From Pseudomonadota bacterium (GTDB lineage: Bacteria > Pseudomonadota > Alphaproteobacteria > Rhizobiales > Xanthobacteraceae): a DNA stretch of 23,678 bases. Both the position numbers and the translations under genes were made by a program. Under the pieces are notes generated by a model, which ran no database searches, had not been told where the DNA came from, and saw only the letters and a list, made by a program, of their open reading frames with translations. The stretch spans positions 1-23,678 of the forward strand of contig JAEXYA010000062.1 in NCBI GenBank assembly GCA_023451825.1, given 5' to 3'. Below, piece by piece: positions 1-8,397 of the stretch (positions are counted from its first letter, which is position 1; the number at the start of each line of letters is the position of its first letter).

Positions 1-1
1 C

Positions 2-20
2 TCGACTGCTACGCAGTCGA
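2..20. repeat. Perfect 8-bp hairpin
   Basis: TCGACTGC (2-9) and GCAGTCGA (13-20) form a perfect 8-bp stem around a 3-base loop. It lies just outside the hairpin that follows the DUF1501 gene. It could be a second terminator stem or part of a dispersed intergenic repeat; the window edge hides its left flank. Confidence 0.55.
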
Positions 21-24
21 TCCA

Positions 25-61
25 CCCTCCCCACCGCGCGGCTGCGCCGCTTGAGGGAGGG
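25..61 (-). terminator. Probable terminator hairpin after the DUF1501 gene
   Basis: CCCTCCC (25-31) pairs with GGGAGGG (55-61), and GCGGC (38-42) pairs with GCCGC (46-50) inside it. The structure begins one base after the stop codon of the minus-strand DUF1501 gene. There is no T-run after it on the minus strand, so it may be a weak or factor-assisted terminator, or a dispersed CCCTCCC/GGGAGGG intergenic repeat serving as one. Confidence 0.5.
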
Positions 62-62
62 A

Positions 63-1286
63 TTACCCCACCAATCCCTTCACCGGCTTCACCATCCCGC
101 TATCCGGAAACACCCGCTCCGCCAGCACGCGCTCACCGATCCCGAGATGATCGTGCAGCACGCCCTTCAGCACGGCGCGCAGATCCGTCGTCGGCGCGAG
201 ATCGCGGCCATCATGCAGCTTGCCATTGGCAAGGCCCGGCCAATCCGCAATCACACGCCCGCCTTTCACCGCACCGCCAGCGAGCAGCGCGATGGTGCCC
301 GTGCCGTGATCAGTGCCTGCCGTGCCGTTGATCCTCGCGGTCCGCCCGAATTCAGTCGCGACGACCACCACCGTATCGCGCCAATGCGCGCCGAGACCGT
401 TCTGGAATTCCGCGAGCGCACCATCGAGCCCGCCAAGCAGCTGCGCAAGCCTTCCGACCGGACCTCCCTCTTGCGCGTGGGTATCCCAACCATCGAAAGC
501 CAGCGCGGCAACGCGCGGACCATCATCGGCCGCCATCAGCTTCGCCGCGCCACGCGCCACCTGCTTCATTGCCGTGACGGCATTGCCGCCTTTCGGCTTC
601 ATGTCATCGCCGACTGCGAGCTTGTCGAGCTTCAAGCCCTGCGACAGCGCCGTTGCCAACGCAGGATCGCGCTCCTGATACAGCTGCAACAGCCGCATCG
701 CCGTATCATCCGCCGCATTCGGCAGATTGACCGGCGACCAGCCCACCGTCGGCGCGGCGCCACGCAGGACCAATGGCGTGGTCGGCCCCACCGCGAGGCC
801 CGATGTCACGCGTTCGCCGCGTGGCAGCGCCTCGATGGCGCGGTTGAGCCAGCCGGATTGCACGCGGCCGGGGCCAGGATAGCCGCTTTCCAGAACATCC
901 TGCCCGTCGAAATGCGAGCGCTCGCGATAGGACGTCGCCACCGCATGTACAATGGCCGCCTGCTTGTCGCGATACATCCGCGCGAATTCCGGCATTGCCG
1001 GATGAAGACCGAAAAGCCCATCGAGCGGCAGCGCCGCATTTGCGCCGTCCTTGATGAGCGCGATCGATCCATGCAGCCCGGCATAATCGGGATCGCCGAG
1101 CGGAGCGACCGTGGCGAGCCCATCCAAAGCACCGCGCAGGATGATCACGACCAGCCGCGGATCGCGGTTGTCAGCCGCACGCGCGAACTTCGGTAGATAC
1201 GCCCAGGCGGCAAAGGCTGCGCCCGAAAGCAACAGCGAGCGGCGTGTCGGAGACAGCGTGCGGCTTTCACAGCAATCCATGGTCAT
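63..1286 (-). CDS. DUF1501 domain protein, Tat-exported
   Basis: This 407-residue protein belongs to the DUF1501 family (sulfatase/alkaline-phosphatase-like fold). Members are usually exported and encoded next to DUF1800 proteins; their biochemical role is not established. The N-terminus has a twin-arginine signal: TRRSLLLSGAAFAAW at about residues 14-28, then an AxA cleavage site near FARA-A. Family landmarks are visible: VVIILRGALDGL after the signal, HFDGQDVLESG, FDGWDTHAQEG, and a C-terminal EFGRTARINGTAGTDHGTG segment. It is the downstream gene of a two-gene operon: its ATG overlaps the DUF1800 stop by 4 bp, so translation is probably coupled. A hairpin follows the stop at once. Family and export are well supported; function is unknown. 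Confidence 0.93.
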   Translation of the reverse strand: MTMDCCESRTLSPTRRSLLLSGAAFAAWAYLPKFARAADNRDPRLVVIILRGALDGLATVAPLGDPDYAGLHGSIALIKDGANAALPLDGLFGLHPAMPEFARMYRDKQAAIVHAVATSYRERSHFDGQDVLESGYPGPGRVQSGWLNRAIEALPRGERVTSGLAVGPTTPLVLRGAAPTVGWSPVNLPNAADDTAMRLLQLYQERDPALATALSQGLKLDKLAVGDDMKPKGGNAVTAMKQVARGAAKLMAADDGPRVAALAFDGWDTHAQEGGPVGRLAQLLGGLDGALAEFQNGLGAHWRDTVVVVATEFGRTARINGTAGTDHGTGTIALLAGGAVKGGRVIADWPGLANGKLHDGRDLAPTTDLRAVLKGVLHDHLGIGERVLAERVFPDSGMVKPVKGLVG

Positions 1287-2749
1287 CTCCTCTGGAATTC
1301 CGGCGACATCAGCAACAGCGCCAGCGCCTGCTGCCGCGTCTCTGCTCGCGCCACGGTCTGGCGTGTTTCTGTGGACGCCGCCTCGCCTGCGACGATCTCG
1401 AGCATGTCACGCGGGTCCATGCTGTCGGGAATCCGCGACGACACTTGCGCCGCCAGATCGAGCCGCAGCTTCATGCCCTCGGGCACGGCCCAGGCCGCAT
1501 TGCTATCGGGAAAACCATTCGGTCCCGCGGGCGTCCAGAGCGGCTGCCCCAGCGCCTGCAAGCCCGCGAAGTACCGATTGGGATCTTCCGGAATGCGCGC
1601 CAGCAAACGTCCCGTCGCGATCAGGTATTCATATGGCGTGCGCAGCTTGGTGACCGGCGCCTGCCATGCCTCGTTGGACTCCAGCAGCGCGAGCGCCACC
1701 GCCTTCAAGTCACCATCGGTCTTCCTGAACCCAGCTTCCAGCCGCACCAGCAACGCAGGCGGCGGCGCGTCCGCCACAAAATGCTGTGCCAGCTTCAGCG
1801 CAATGAATTTTGCCGTCGATGGATGCCGCGCGATATCGGCGAGCGCTGCTTCCCCCTGCGCGACGCCGTTATCCTCATAGGTCTTGCCGAGCAGTTGCTG
1901 CGGTCCCGGCTCGTGTGCGTTGGCATTGAAGACAAAGGTGCCGGGCGCGCCCAGCCGGCCTTCGCGGCCGACATAGGTCCAGCCGGTGATGATGCGCGCC
2001 AGCGACGTCACGTCGGTCTGGCTATAGCCGCCGCCCACGCCGAGCGTATGCAGCTCCATGATTTCGCGCGCGAGATTTTCGTTCAGTCCGCGCTTCTGGT
2101 TTTTCCCGGCGCGCGAATTCGGCCCGATGGATTGCTGGTTGTCGAGAAAGAACAACATCGCCGGATGCTGCTCCACCGCACGCACCATATCCGCAAACTT
2201 TCCCAGCACATGCGGCCGGATCGCCTCGCGCTCGAACGACCCCGCCCACATCCGCGCCGGCTCGCCCTTGCTGGCGGAAATGCAGAAATGATTCGACCAG
2301 AACACCACGAGCCGTTCGACAAAGCCGCCCTCGGCGATGGTCGCCCGCTGGATGCGCGCCAGTGCCTCGGCGCGATAGGTCTTCTGCACCACATTTTGCG
2401 GCGCCGTCGCCGGCGCTGGCTTCGGCGCATCGGGCTGCACCGTCATCGTGGTGTTGCCGGTCATCGCCGGCGCGTCCGGTTTCTTCTCCATCTCCACCGG
2501 CGCCGCCTTGGCTGCCGCTTCTCGCGCCGTTCTCACTTCGAGTTGATAGGCGAACATCGCTTGCGCGAGGTCCGGCGTGGTCTGCAGGCCCGGCAGCTCC
2601 AGCATCGCCGCCTGCGGCCGTGCCAGTTCCGCCTTCACATAGCCGCGCGGATCGGAAGCGGCATTGACGATATCCCCCGATGCGCCGCCGCGGGCGCCGA
2701 AACCGAAGCGATTGAGCGCAATCAACGCGCCTTGCGGGTCGCGGGCCAT
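1283..2749 (-). CDS. DUF1800 domain protein
   Basis: This 488-residue DUF1800 protein is recognised from ALNRFGFGARGG at the start, VVFWSNHFCISASKG, the block MLFFLDNQQSIGPN followed by GLNENLAREIMELHTLG, and the HEPGPQQLLGKTY segment. An Ala/Pro/Lys-rich stretch near residues 75-115 looks like a disordered insertion. No clear signal peptide is seen, although its partner carries a Tat signal. The DUF1800-DUF1501 pair is a common conserved gene pair of unknown function; co-export or a complex with the partner is inference. The start is preceded by GAGGGAAA at ribosome-binding distance (minus strand, about 2752-2762), which supports the ATG at 2749. It is the first gene of the operon. Confidence 0.92.
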   Translation of the reverse strand: MARDPQGALIALNRFGFGARGGASGDIVNAASDPRGYVKAELARPQAAMLELPGLQTTPDLAQAMFAYQLEVRTAREAAAKAAPVEMEKKPDAPAMTGNTTMTVQPDAPKPAPATAPQNVVQKTYRAEALARIQRATIAEGGFVERLVVFWSNHFCISASKGEPARMWAGSFEREAIRPHVLGKFADMVRAVEQHPAMLFFLDNQQSIGPNSRAGKNQKRGLNENLAREIMELHTLGVGGGYSQTDVTSLARIITGWTYVGREGRLGAPGTFVFNANAHEPGPQQLLGKTYEDNGVAQGEAALADIARHPSTAKFIALKLAQHFVADAPPPALLVRLEAGFRKTDGDLKAVALALLESNEAWQAPVTKLRTPYEYLIATGRLLARIPEDPNRYFAGLQALGQPLWTPAGPNGFPDSNAAWAVPEGMKLRLDLAAQVSSRIPDSMDPRDMLEIVAGEAASTETRQTVARAETRQQALALLLMSPEFQRR

Positions 2750-2871
2750 CGGGTTTCCCTCATCTCGTCGCCGTCCTATGATGCATTTGCGGCGGCAATC
2801 ATTTCATCCGGATATGCAGTTCCGGCAGATGAATGCCACATGAAGATCGCACGGAAATTGAGGCCGTTTGC

Positions 2872-3096
2872 ATGACAATTCGGACAGGAACCGACAGTTC
2901 GCCCAGCGATGTTTCGCCGAGCCGTCGTCTGACCTGCTCGCGTTGCGGCACCGAATTCGGTTGCGACCTGTCCGGCAATTGCTGGTGTGCAGAGGAGCCC
3001 GCCAAATTACCGATGCCAACCAGCGGCGACGACTGCCTGTGCCGTGACTGCCTTCGCGAGGCTGCCGCCGCGCATCAGCGCGCCAAGTCGGCGTGA
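2872..3096 (+). CDS. Small cysteine-rich CWC-type protein
   Basis: About 74 residues from the chosen start. It carries the pattern CSRCGTEFGC, then CWC, then CLCRDCL, matching the cysteine-rich CWC family: small proteins with paired cysteines likely to bind a metal such as zinc. No biochemical role is known to me for the family. An in-frame ATG lies upstream at 2833 and would give 87 residues. I prefer the inner ATG because a GAGG sequence precedes it at ribosome-binding distance and the extra N-terminal residues show no family likeness. It is divergent from the DUF1800 gene and separated from the lytic transglycosylase by more than 200 bp, so it probably forms its own transcription unit. Confidence 0.75.
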   Translation: MTIRTGTDSSPSDVSPSRRLTCSRCGTEFGCDLSGNCWCAEEPAKLPMPTSGDDCLCRDCLREAAAAHQRAKSA

Positions 3097-3309
3097 TCCT
3101 GCTTCGTTAACCCGCGCATTTTCGGCGGGACATATCGACGCTGTGCGCGAATGGATCACCGCAAAATGTTGCGTCACGCCGCTCCGCGCACGGCCATATC
3201 TTCCAAACACCGCGCCACATTACGAATTGGCCATCTTGCGCGACGTTGCGGCCGTCGAAGCTTTGCACTTCATGAAGGTTTTCCGTCGATTTTGAGCGAA
3301 AGCCAGCCT

Positions 3310-3323
3310 TGAGCGAAAGCTCA
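3310..3323 (+). repeat. GAAA-tetraloop hairpin and 12-bp direct repeat
   Basis: TGAGC-GAAA-GCTCA (3310-3323) is a perfect 5-bp stem with a GNRA tetraloop. It overlaps the second of two TTGAGCGAAAGC copies (3292-3303 and 3309-3320, period 17). It lies in the roughly 260-bp gap before the lytic transglycosylase, where I see no convincing gene. The role is unknown; it may be a leader hairpin or chance. Confidence 0.4.
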
Positions 3324-3360
3324 GATGTGCGGATGTCCTCCGCCTGCATTGGAAAGCCCT

Positions 3361-5370
3361 GTGATCAATCTGCCCGTTTCCATTCGGCGTGTCATCCGTC
3401 CCGCCGGTGCCGCGACCATCGTTATCGGCATGTGCTTCGGCGCTGTCAGCGCATCACATGCCGCGCAGCATCGTCTGTCGCAGGGCGATCTGAAAGCGGT
3501 GTCGGAAGCGACGCGTCTTGCCGGTGCAGGCAAGCTCGATGCGGCGACCAACGCGCGCGACCACATTCGCGATCCCCTCGGCCGCAAACTGGCGGAATGG
3601 ATCATCCTGCGCGCCGATGGCGGCACCGAATTCGCACGCTATGCCAATTTCATCCACGCCAACCCAGCCTGGCCCGGCATGACGCTGATGCAGCGTCGCG
3701 CCGAAGCGCGGTTGTGGATCGAGCGCGCCGATACGGCCACGGTGCGCGCGTTCTTCTCCGGGCATGAACCGCGCACGGCGCTCGGGCAGCTTGCGATGGC
3801 GCGCGCACTTGCATCGCTCGGTGATGCCCGCGCGGTCCGCTATGCCAGCGCGGCCTGGCGCAGCGAAGGTTTTTCGTCGAGCACCGAAGCCGAAGTGCTC
3901 AAATTATTCGGCTCGCGGTTGACCAAGGCGGACCACGCCGCGCGCATGCACAGCCGCCTCTATGCCAATGATTTCGATACCGCCATGCGCGCCGCAAAAC
4001 ACCTTGGCCCCGGCGCGGTGGCCATCGTCTCCGCGCGCACGGCGGTGATCCGCAAGAAGTCCAACGCCGCTGCCCTGCTCGCGGCCGTGCCCGCCAATGT
4101 GCGCAGCGATGCCGCCTATCAGTTCACGCGCATCCAGTGGCTGCGGCGCAGCGGGCGTGACAGCGAAGCGGCGCAACTGATGCTGACCGCACCGCGCGAT
4201 CAAAGCGTCATCAACAGCCCGGACCTCTGGTGGGTCGAGCGCCGCGCGCTGGTGCGCGCGCTGCTCGATGACGGCAAGGCCAAGCTGGCTTATCGCCTCG
4301 CCCACGATGCCGCGCCCGAAAAGGAAACCTACCGCGTCGATCGCGCCTTCATGGCGGGCTGGATCGCATTGCGTTTTCTGCGCGATCACCAGACGGCAAC
4401 GCGCCACTTCAACGAAATCCCCGGCCTCACCCGCGGCCCTACCGCGCTGGCCCGCGCGCAATATTGGCTCGGCCGCGCCGCCGAAGCCGGCCGCAATCGG
4501 CAAGGCGCGCAGCAGCATTTCGCGCTGGCCTCGCAACACGGCACGACCTATTACGGCCAGCTCGCTTGCGCCCGGATCGGTTGTCGCAACACCAAGCTAC
4601 GCACGCCACCGGCGCTCAATCCAACTCAGCGCGCCTCGCTGGCAAATCGCGACCTGGTGCGCGCCGTCGAGATTCTCTATGCCTCCGGCAATCGCCGCAT
4701 GGTCGTTCCGTTCGTCGGCGATCTCCATCGCGCCAACGACACCGCATTGCTGGCGATGGTCGCCGAGTCCGCACGGAACCATCGCGATCCCGGCGCCATG
4801 CTGGCTGTCGGCCGCGCGGCGCTCAATCGTGGCCTCGCGTTCGACAGCTACGCGTTCCCCGCCGCCGGCCTGCCGGATTTTGCGCCCATCGGCAGAAAAA
4901 CCGACAAGAGCCTGGTCTATGCGATCACCCGCACCGAAAGCGCCTTCAATCCGCGCATCACGTCAGGCGCCATGGCGACCGGCTATATGCAGGTGACCCC
5001 TGCCGCCGGCCAGACACTGGCGCGGCGCATGGGCTTCAACTTCAACAATGACCGCCTGCACAACGACCCCGCCTATAACCTGCAGCTTGGCTCGGCGGAG
5101 ATCGCCAATCTGCTCAGCGACTATGACGGCAATCACGTGCTTGCTTTCGTCGGCTACAATGCCGGCCGCGGCCGTGTCCGCCAGTGGATCGCGCGCTACG
5201 GCGATCCGCGTCAGTCCAACGTCGATGTCGTGGACTGGGTCGAGCGCATTCCCTATGCGGAGACGCGCAACTATGTGCAGCGCGTGCTGGAAAACCTGCA
5301 GGTCTATCGCTCCCGTTTCGGCAATCCGGAGCTTGCGATCGAGACGCATATGCGAGGCCGCCAGGGATAG
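3361..5370 (+). CDS. Soluble lytic murein transglycosylase (Slt-like)
   Basis: A periplasmic enzyme that cleaves the MurNAc-GlcNAc bond of peptidoglycan to form 1,6-anhydro ends. From the GTG start it has about 669 residues. A signal peptide (SIRRVIRP, hydrophobic core, cleavage near ASHAA) is followed by a long helical, repeat-like region resembling the Slt70 superhelical domain. The C-terminal catalytic domain has AITRTESAFNPR with the catalytic Glu, GATGYMQ-type signature ATGYMQVTP, YNAGRGRV and ERIPYAETRNYVQRV, all typical of family 1 lytic transglycosylases. The start is chosen at GTG 3361 because GGAAAG precedes it and the signal peptide then begins promptly; an ATG at 3325 would add 12 residues without a clear ribosome-binding site. 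It ends 80 bp before hemN and is probably transcribed separately from it. Confidence 0.92.
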   Translation: MINLPVSIRRVIRPAGAATIVIGMCFGAVSASHAAQHRLSQGDLKAVSEATRLAGAGKLDAATNARDHIRDPLGRKLAEWIILRADGGTEFARYANFIHANPAWPGMTLMQRRAEARLWIERADTATVRAFFSGHEPRTALGQLAMARALASLGDARAVRYASAAWRSEGFSSSTEAEVLKLFGSRLTKADHAARMHSRLYANDFDTAMRAAKHLGPGAVAIVSARTAVIRKKSNAAALLAAVPANVRSDAAYQFTRIQWLRRSGRDSEAAQLMLTAPRDQSVINSPDLWWVERRALVRALLDDGKAKLAYRLAHDAAPEKETYRVDRAFMAGWIALRFLRDHQTATRHFNEIPGLTRGPTALARAQYWLGRAAEAGRNRQGAQQHFALASQHGTTYYGQLACARIGCRNTKLRTPPALNPTQRASLANRDLVRAVEILYASGNRRMVVPFVGDLHRANDTALLAMVAESARNHRDPGAMLAVGRAALNRGLAFDSYAFPAAGLPDFAPIGRKTDKSLVYAITRTESAFNPRITSGAMATGYMQVTPAAGQTLARRMGFNFNNDRLHNDPAYNLQLGSAEIANLLSDYDGNHVLAFVGYNAGRGRVRQWIARYGDPRQSNVDVVDWVERIPYAETRNYVQRVLENLQVYRSRFGNPELAIETHMRGRQG

Positions 5371-5385
5371 AACGCGGCTGAGCGA

Positions 5386-5399
5386 TTGAGATATCGCAA
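5386..5399 (+). promoter_or_regulatory. FixK2/FNR-like box upstream of hemN
   Basis: TTGAGATATCGCAA matches the CRP/FNR-family pattern TTG(A/C)-N6-(T/G)CAA described for rhizobial FixK2. Its centre lies about 58 bp before the hemN ATG. A -10-like TAGTTT (5422-5427) would put a start near 5434, placing the box about 41 bp upstream, the usual class II activator position. Control of hemN by FNR/FixK proteins in low oxygen is known in related bacteria, so sequence, spacing and gene function agree. Confidence 0.65.
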
Positions 5400-5450
5400 A
5401 GCCTCTCACGCCGAACGGCGCTAGTTTGTCCTCAACACGAGGACGACACC

Positions 5451-6803
5451 ATGCGATCGGATTGGGCGAGATCTTACGGGCAAGATCGGTTGCCGCGTTA
5501 CACGAGCTATCCCACGGCGCCGCATTTCTCGCCCGCCATCACCGAGGCGCATTACCGCAACTGGCTGCGCGCGCTATCGTCGCGGCAACCGGCTTCGCTC
5601 TATGTCCATGTCCCGTTCTGCCGCGCCATGTGCTGGTATTGCGGTTGCCATACATCGCTAACCAAGCGCGACGAACCGATCGCCATCTATACAGCAGCCT
5701 TGCGGCGCGAGGCCGAGATCGTCGCGGAGACCATCGGCCACCGGCAACCGATTTCGCATATCGCGTTCGGGGGCGGCACCCCGACGATCATGTCGCCGGA
5801 GTCCTTCGTCGATCTGATGGGCGCGTTGCGCTTCTCTTATTTCGTGCTGCCCAATGCCGAGATTGCCGTCGAAATCGATCCGCGCACGCTCACATCTGAG
5901 ATGACGGCAGCACTCGGCCAATGCGGCGTCAATCGCGTCAGCCTGGGCGTCCAGAGTTTCGATCCCGCCGTGCAGCGCGCAATCAATCGCCTCCAGAGCT
6001 TCGAGCAGACGGCCATCGCCGTGCAATCGCTGCGGAGTGCCGGCGTCGACAAGATCAATTTCGATCTGCTTTACGGCCTGCCGCTGCAGACCGTGGCCTC
6101 GTGCCTCGACACGGTCGCCCAATGCATCGAATTGCGACCGGATCGCCTGTCCGTGTTCGGCTATGCGCATATCCCGTCGTTCAAGAAGCATCAGCGCAAG
6201 ATCGCGGAAGACACACTGCCGGACAGCTCCGAACGCCACCAGCAATCCGAAGCCATTGCCGAAGCCCTGATCGATGCCGGCTATGTCCGCATCGGCCTCG
6301 ATCACTTCGCATTGCCCGAGGACAATCTCGCCATCGCCCAGCAGGCCGGACGGCTGCACCGGAACTTCCAAGGCTATACCGACGACACTGCGACCACCCT
6401 CATCGGTCTCGGCGCCAGCGCCATCGGCCGCACGCCCGACGGCTTCGTGCAGAACGCGGTGTCGACGCGGGACTATCTCGCGCGCATCGCCGAAGGCCGG
6501 CTCGCAACGGTGAAAGGCTATCTGCTGACGGAAGACGACCGCTTCCGCGCCGATCTCATCGAGCGGGTGATGTGCGACATGGCGGTGGATCTGCCGGAAG
6601 TTTCCCGCCTGCATGGCAAGGACCCAAGCTCGGCGATCGTCGATCCCGCCCGGATCGACAGCCTCCTCGCCGATGGCGCTGTGATGATCCTTGACGATCG
6701 GCTGTCCGTCAGCAGCGGCGCCGAATTCCTCGTCCGCAGCGTTGCTTCAGCCTTCGACGCTCATCTCGCACGCTCGACAGCAGTGCATAGCCGCGCCGTG
6801 TAA
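5451..6803 (+). CDS. hemN: Oxygen-independent coproporphyrinogen III dehydrogenase
   Basis: A radical-SAM enzyme of heme synthesis that decarboxylates coproporphyrinogen III to protoporphyrinogen IX without oxygen, in the cytoplasm. The 450-residue length fits true HemN (E. coli HemN is about 457). HVPFCRAMCWYCGCHT carries the CxxxCxxC 4Fe-4S ligands (Cys57, Cys61, Cys64) and the extra cysteine (Cys66) typical of HemN rather than HemW. RYTSYPTAPHFS near the N-terminus, AFGGGTPTIM, the VEIDPRT segment, and GVNRVSLGVQSFDPAVQ are HemN hallmarks. The ATG at 5451 follows a GAGGA ribosome-binding site. A FixK/FNR-like box upstream suggests induction at low oxygen. Its stop is only 12 bp from the stop of the convergent diguanylate cyclase gene, with no room for a terminator. 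Confidence 0.96.
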   Translation: MRSDWARSYGQDRLPRYTSYPTAPHFSPAITEAHYRNWLRALSSRQPASLYVHVPFCRAMCWYCGCHTSLTKRDEPIAIYTAALRREAEIVAETIGHRQPISHIAFGGGTPTIMSPESFVDLMGALRFSYFVLPNAEIAVEIDPRTLTSEMTAALGQCGVNRVSLGVQSFDPAVQRAINRLQSFEQTAIAVQSLRSAGVDKINFDLLYGLPLQTVASCLDTVAQCIELRPDRLSVFGYAHIPSFKKHQRKIAEDTLPDSSERHQQSEAIAEALIDAGYVRIGLDHFALPEDNLAIAQQAGRLHRNFQGYTDDTATTLIGLGASAIGRTPDGFVQNAVSTRDYLARIAEGRLATVKGYLLTEDDRFRADLIERVMCDMAVDLPEVSRLHGKDPSSAIVDPARIDSLLADGAVMILDDRLSVSSGAEFLVRSVASAFDAHLARSTAVHSRAV

Positions 6804-6815
6804 CACCAGACGACG

Positions 6816-8297
6816 CTAGATGTTGCGCGAGGTCGAGCTGCGGCGATCGCGGTCAGGCTGCTCGTAATAACTGCGCTTGGCCTGCAGCATCTGGATGTCG
6901 GCGCGTTTCACCACGTCTTCCAGCGTCTCATTCGCGGTGCTGGTGGCGATGCCCACCGACATCGTCAGTGCGCCCTCGGGATAGTACTGGTTGTTGAGCT
7001 CGATCAGCTCCGCCAGCGTCGCAAGCACGGCATCGCCGCCGACCGCATCGGTCAGCGGAAGGATCACCGCGAACTCATCACCGCCGACCCGCGCTACCGT
7101 GGCCGGCTTCTCGACCAGCGAGGTGAACACTTCGCCGGCACGCCGCAACAATGCGTCCCCGGCATTATGCCCCAGCTGATCATTGGCGGCCTTCAGGCCG
7201 TTGAGATCGGCAATGATGATGGTGACCGGATTTGTACTCTTGCGACGACGCTCCATGCGATTGAGTTCGTCGACAAAGAAAGCGCGATTGTAGATTCGCG
7301 TCAGCACGTCATGGGTGCCCAAGAATTCCAGATAGGCCTCGGCCTTCTTGCGCGCCGTGATGTCGGTGAGCGCGACCTGCACCTGCGACCAGTCGCGTTC
7401 ATGGCCCGGCAAGATCGAGAATTGCAGCAGAAGATGCAGCTTGGTGCCATCAAGCGCATAGTTCACGACCTCGCGCTGCTGGAACAGGCGCCCTTCCCAC
7501 AGATCGATGAGCTGCTCGCGGAAATGCGGCCCCATTTCATCCCGGAAGATATCCGACAGGCTGAGCAACAGCGTCTGCTTGTCCGGCGCACCGAACAATT
7601 CGAGCGTGCGGCCATTGACGTCGAGCACGCGGATTTCGCTCATGCAGCGCTCGACGAACTCCGCATGCACATCGGTGAACACGCGAAAATCCTCGACGCC
7701 TTGCGCGCGGACTTCGTCGATCAAGCGCTTGACGCCGCTGAAATCCTCGACCCAGAGCGACACCGGTGAATGCGCGAACAGACCAAACGCGTAGTTCTCG
7801 CTCTGCGCCAGACGACGGCGCGCGGTTTCCCGTTCGGTGACATCCTCGATGGAGATCATCACCCGCTTCCAGCTGTCCTCATAGCCGGGCAACACTCGGC
7901 CATGCAGCTGCACATCGAGGCGCTCGCCCTGCAGCGTGTAGTTCACTGTATGGCTGGAAAACTCCGTCTTGCCGCTCCAGAGCTGCGACAGTTCGGAGAC
8001 ATGGCTCTTGAACGTGTCGTCACGCATCACCAGGCTGAGGCTGACCATCAGGTGATTGAGATCGCGCGCGCCGAACAGCGACAGCGTCTGCTGATTGACC
8101 TTGAGAATGCGGATCGACTGCGAACACTGGCGGACGCGCTCGGGATTGGCCAGAAGGAAGGTCTCGATGTCATCCACGCCCTGCTTCTGCCACTGCTCGA
8201 ACAACGCCTTCACGTCGCTGAAATCCTCGATCCAGAGCGAGACCGGAGCGAGGTCAAACATCATGGCGTCGCTGTCGAGGGAAGGCTGAAGAGTCAT
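6816..8297 (-). CDS. Diguanylate cyclase with duplicated PAS-like sensor modules
   Basis: 493 residues. The C-terminal GGDEF domain (about 322-478) has an intact active site RVGGDEFAVILP (GGDEF at 405-409) and FLGTHDVLTRIYNRAFF at its start, so it should make cyclic di-GMP from two GTP. The inhibitory I-site RxxD, expected five residues before GGDEF, is absent (EKPA occupies it), so product feedback may be lacking. The N-terminal half holds two homologous PAS-like modules: APVSLWIEDFSDVK at 17-30 and SPVSLWVEDFSGVK at 177-190, exactly 160 residues apart, each followed by PAS-type VNxxTLxLFGA and ending in a DVT/DIT signalling linker. No transmembrane segment is seen, so it should sense a cytoplasmic signal, which is unknown. 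It is probably a single-gene unit. Confidence 0.92.
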   Translation of the reverse strand: MTLQPSLDSDAMMFDLAPVSLWIEDFSDVKALFEQWQKQGVDDIETFLLANPERVRQCSQSIRILKVNQQTLSLFGARDLNHLMVSLSLVMRDDTFKSHVSELSQLWSGKTEFSSHTVNYTLQGERLDVQLHGRVLPGYEDSWKRVMISIEDVTERETARRRLAQSENYAFGLFAHSPVSLWVEDFSGVKRLIDEVRAQGVEDFRVFTDVHAEFVERCMSEIRVLDVNGRTLELFGAPDKQTLLLSLSDIFRDEMGPHFREQLIDLWEGRLFQQREVVNYALDGTKLHLLLQFSILPGHERDWSQVQVALTDITARKKAEAYLEFLGTHDVLTRIYNRAFFVDELNRMERRRKSTNPVTIIIADLNGLKAANDQLGHNAGDALLRRAGEVFTSLVEKPATVARVGGDEFAVILPLTDAVGGDAVLATLAELIELNNQYYPEGALTMSVGIATSTANETLEDVVKRADIQMLQAKRSYYEQPDRDRRSSTSRNI

Positions 8298-8397
8298 GGC
8301 ATCCTGCCGAATAGAATCGTGTGAATTGACGGAGGTAATTTAGTGCAACTGCCCCTGCGAAAAAACAACCGAACCACTCAACGAGGGTGTGCCGAGC

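Noticed and set aside
51..2875. Long plus-strand open frames opposite the DUF1501 and DUF1800 genes
   Set aside because: Arg/His/Gln-rich shadows with no domains; the minus-strand genes match known families.
2987..3295. A 102-codon plus-strand open frame after the CWC gene
   Set aside because: It overlaps the CWC gene in another frame, lacks a ribosome-binding site and has no family likeness.
6804..6815. A terminator between hemN and the convergent diguanylate cyclase gene
   Set aside because: Only 12 bp separate the stop codons and no hairpin fits there; termination must occur inside the opposite gene.
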